Below are positions 41,034 to 41,876 of a stretch of 41,876 nucleotides of DNA, piece by piece. The position numbers were made by a program, and so were the translations under genes. Source of the stretch: Intrasporangium calvum (GTDB taxonomy: Bacteria > Actinomycetota > Actinomycetes > Actinomycetales > Dermatophilaceae); contig NZ_JAPFQL010000015.1 in the NCBI RefSeq assembly GCF_028446585.1, positions 1 through 41,876 on the forward strand, written 5' to 3'. The notes under the pieces were generated by a model that searched no databases, was not told the DNA's origin, and worked only from the letters and a program-made list of their open reading frames with translations. Position 1 is the first letter of the stretch. The number at the start of each line of letters is the position of its first letter.

Positions 41034-41078
41034 TTGAAGCATCGCGACCGTTCGAGTTGCATCACAGGGAGGCACATC

Positions 41079-41825
41079 ATGAACTCACACAGCGAGGGGT
41101 CAGGCCGACCCGGAGGTCACGGAGGCCACCGGCGCCACGGCGGGCCCGGCGGTCGCGGGGCCGGCGGCGACTGGTTCAGCGGCCTCGGCGGCTGGGGCCC
41201 CGAGGGCGGCCCCTGGGGCGGCCCGCGCCACGGACGTCCCGGGCCCCCGCCCTGGATCCACGACCTCATCCGGCAGTTCGGCGGACCGGCCTTCGCTCCG
41301 GAGCCGCCGCGTCCCACCCGTCCACCCCGCCGCGCGCGACGGGGCGACGTGCGGGCGGCCATCCTCGACGTGCTCGCGGGCGACGAGATGAATGGCTACC
41401 AGCTCATCCAGGAGATCGCCGACCGCACCGGCGGTGCCTGGAAACCGAGCCCCGGCTCCGTCTACCCGACCGTGCAGCAGCTCGAGGACGAAGGGCTCGT
41501 CGAGGGCCGCGACGTCGAGGGTCGACGGCTGCTCAGACTCACCGACGAGGGCCGCCGCTACGTCGAGGATCACCCGGACGAGATGGCGGCGACCTGGGCC
41601 CCCTTCGAGCGCGAGCCGGAGGACGAGCCGGACGAGCGCGAGGGCTTCGGCTTCGGCAGCTCCCCCGGCGGTGACGGCCTCATGCCGGTCGTCGGACAGG
41701 TGATGGGCGCCATGTGGCAGGTCGTCACGACCGGCACGGCACAGCAGCGGGGAGAGGCGCGCGAGATCCTCTCCGAGACCCGCCGGCGCCTCTACCAGCT
41801 GCTCGCCGACGGCGACCCCGAGTGA
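41079..41825 (+). CDS. PadR-family transcriptional regulator
   Basis: A 248-aa regulator. The first about 85 residues are Gly/His/Pro/Arg-rich (a low-complexity lead with eight His in the first 65). A PadR winged helix follows (about 86-160): RGDVRAAILDVLAGDEMNGYQLIQEI, GSVYPTVQQLEDEGLV and the wing EGRRLLRLTDEGRRY. An acidic linker and a C-terminal dimerisation helix (AREILSETRRRLYQLL) complete it. The start at 41079 has AGGGAGG upstream. A likely effector is a xenobiotic; the target exporter is not in view. Confidence 0.92.
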   Translation: MNSHSEGSGRPGGHGGHRRHGGPGGRGAGGDWFSGLGGWGPEGGPWGGPRHGRPGPPPWIHDLIRQFGGPAFAPEPPRPTRPPRRARRGDVRAAILDVLAGDEMNGYQLIQEIADRTGGAWKPSPGSVYPTVQQLEDEGLVEGRDVEGRRLLRLTDEGRRYVEDHPDEMAATWAPFEREPEDEPDEREGFGFGSSPGGDGLMPVVGQVMGAMWQVVTTGTAQQRGEAREILSETRRRLYQLLADGDPE

Positions 41826-41829
41826 CACG

Positions 41830-41867
41830 CAGTGGCTCCCCGGACCCGTCGGTCCGGGGAGCCACTG
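41830..41867 (+). terminator. padR terminator hairpin
   Basis: Arms CAGTGGCTCCCCGGACC (41830-41846) and its exact complement (41851-41867), 4-nt loop, 4 bp past the stop. Confidence 0.88.
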
Positions 41868-41876
41868 GAGTGCTCG

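Noticed and set aside
1-41876. Insertion sequences, phage genes, integrases or CRISPR arrays.
   Set aside because: No transposase, integrase or Cas-like product and no regular repeat-spacer pattern was found.

Overview
The window is chromosomal DNA from a high-G+C actinobacterium (roughly 70% G+C by eye). GTG starts are common, four-base stop/start overlaps are frequent, and many starts lie 6-8 nt after a TAnnnT -10 element (leaderless mRNAs). Family markers such as DUF5926, DUF4446, DUF6458, CsoR and the EfeUOB and CbiMQO systems fit Actinomycetes. Micrococcales, possibly Intrasporangiaceae, is my best guess and is an inference. I see no IS element, phage gene, CRISPR array, tRNA or rRNA. 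All 44 protein loci look like ordinary chromosomal genes.

Layout. 1-7232: copper region. copA, a duplicated His-motif membrane protein and copZ form a leftward operon. A secreted LVIVD-type protein, csoR and a P-type-ATPase-like membrane protein that has lost every catalytic motif follow. Two near-identical CsoR-type operators mark the copZ promoter and the csoR/pseudo-ATPase divergent promoter region. 7222-14021: VOC protein, SpoU methyltransferase, DedA-like protein, AAA ATPase, TerC behind a yybP-ykoY (Mn2+) riboswitch, an amidohydrolase and a uracil-DNA glycosylase family protein. 14305-19770: membrane hydrolase, HAD phosphatase, DUF6458, Bfd, a decayed inositol pair (iolB with an in-frame TGA, and an IolE-like protein lacking metal-ligand motifs), and serS. 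19888-22697: small helical protein and a cobalt/nickel ECF transporter (cbiM, PDGLE/cbiN-like, cbiQ, cbiO) behind a perfect palindrome. 22788-29454: ABC exporter pair, secreted nuclease/phosphatase-fold protein, an unknown, Gfo/Idh/MocA oxidoreductase, DinB protein and lipid kinase. 29468-32799: efeUOB iron uptake with an IdeR/DtxR box on the -10. 32936-41825: amidohydrolase, unknown, pheA, DUF4446, large phosphatase-like membrane protein, glycosyltransferase, DUF5926, anti-sigma-type kinase and PadR regulator.

Metal homeostasis is the recurring theme: copper efflux (CsoR), manganese (riboswitch-TerC), cobalt/nickel (Cbi) and iron (IdeR-Efe, Bfd) lie within about 33 kb, each with its own visible control element.

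The most unusual signals are these. (1) The catalytically dead CopA-like protein at 5649-7232. (2) A 14-bp motif, GTATGCCGCTGRGC, present 12 times in both orientations, inside and between genes. (3) A perfect 17-bp-arm hairpin present twice about 10.4 kb apart. (4) A related pair of long imperfect inverted repeats at two convergent gene junctions. (5) The nonsense codon in iolB next to an IolE-like gene that has lost its active-site motifs.
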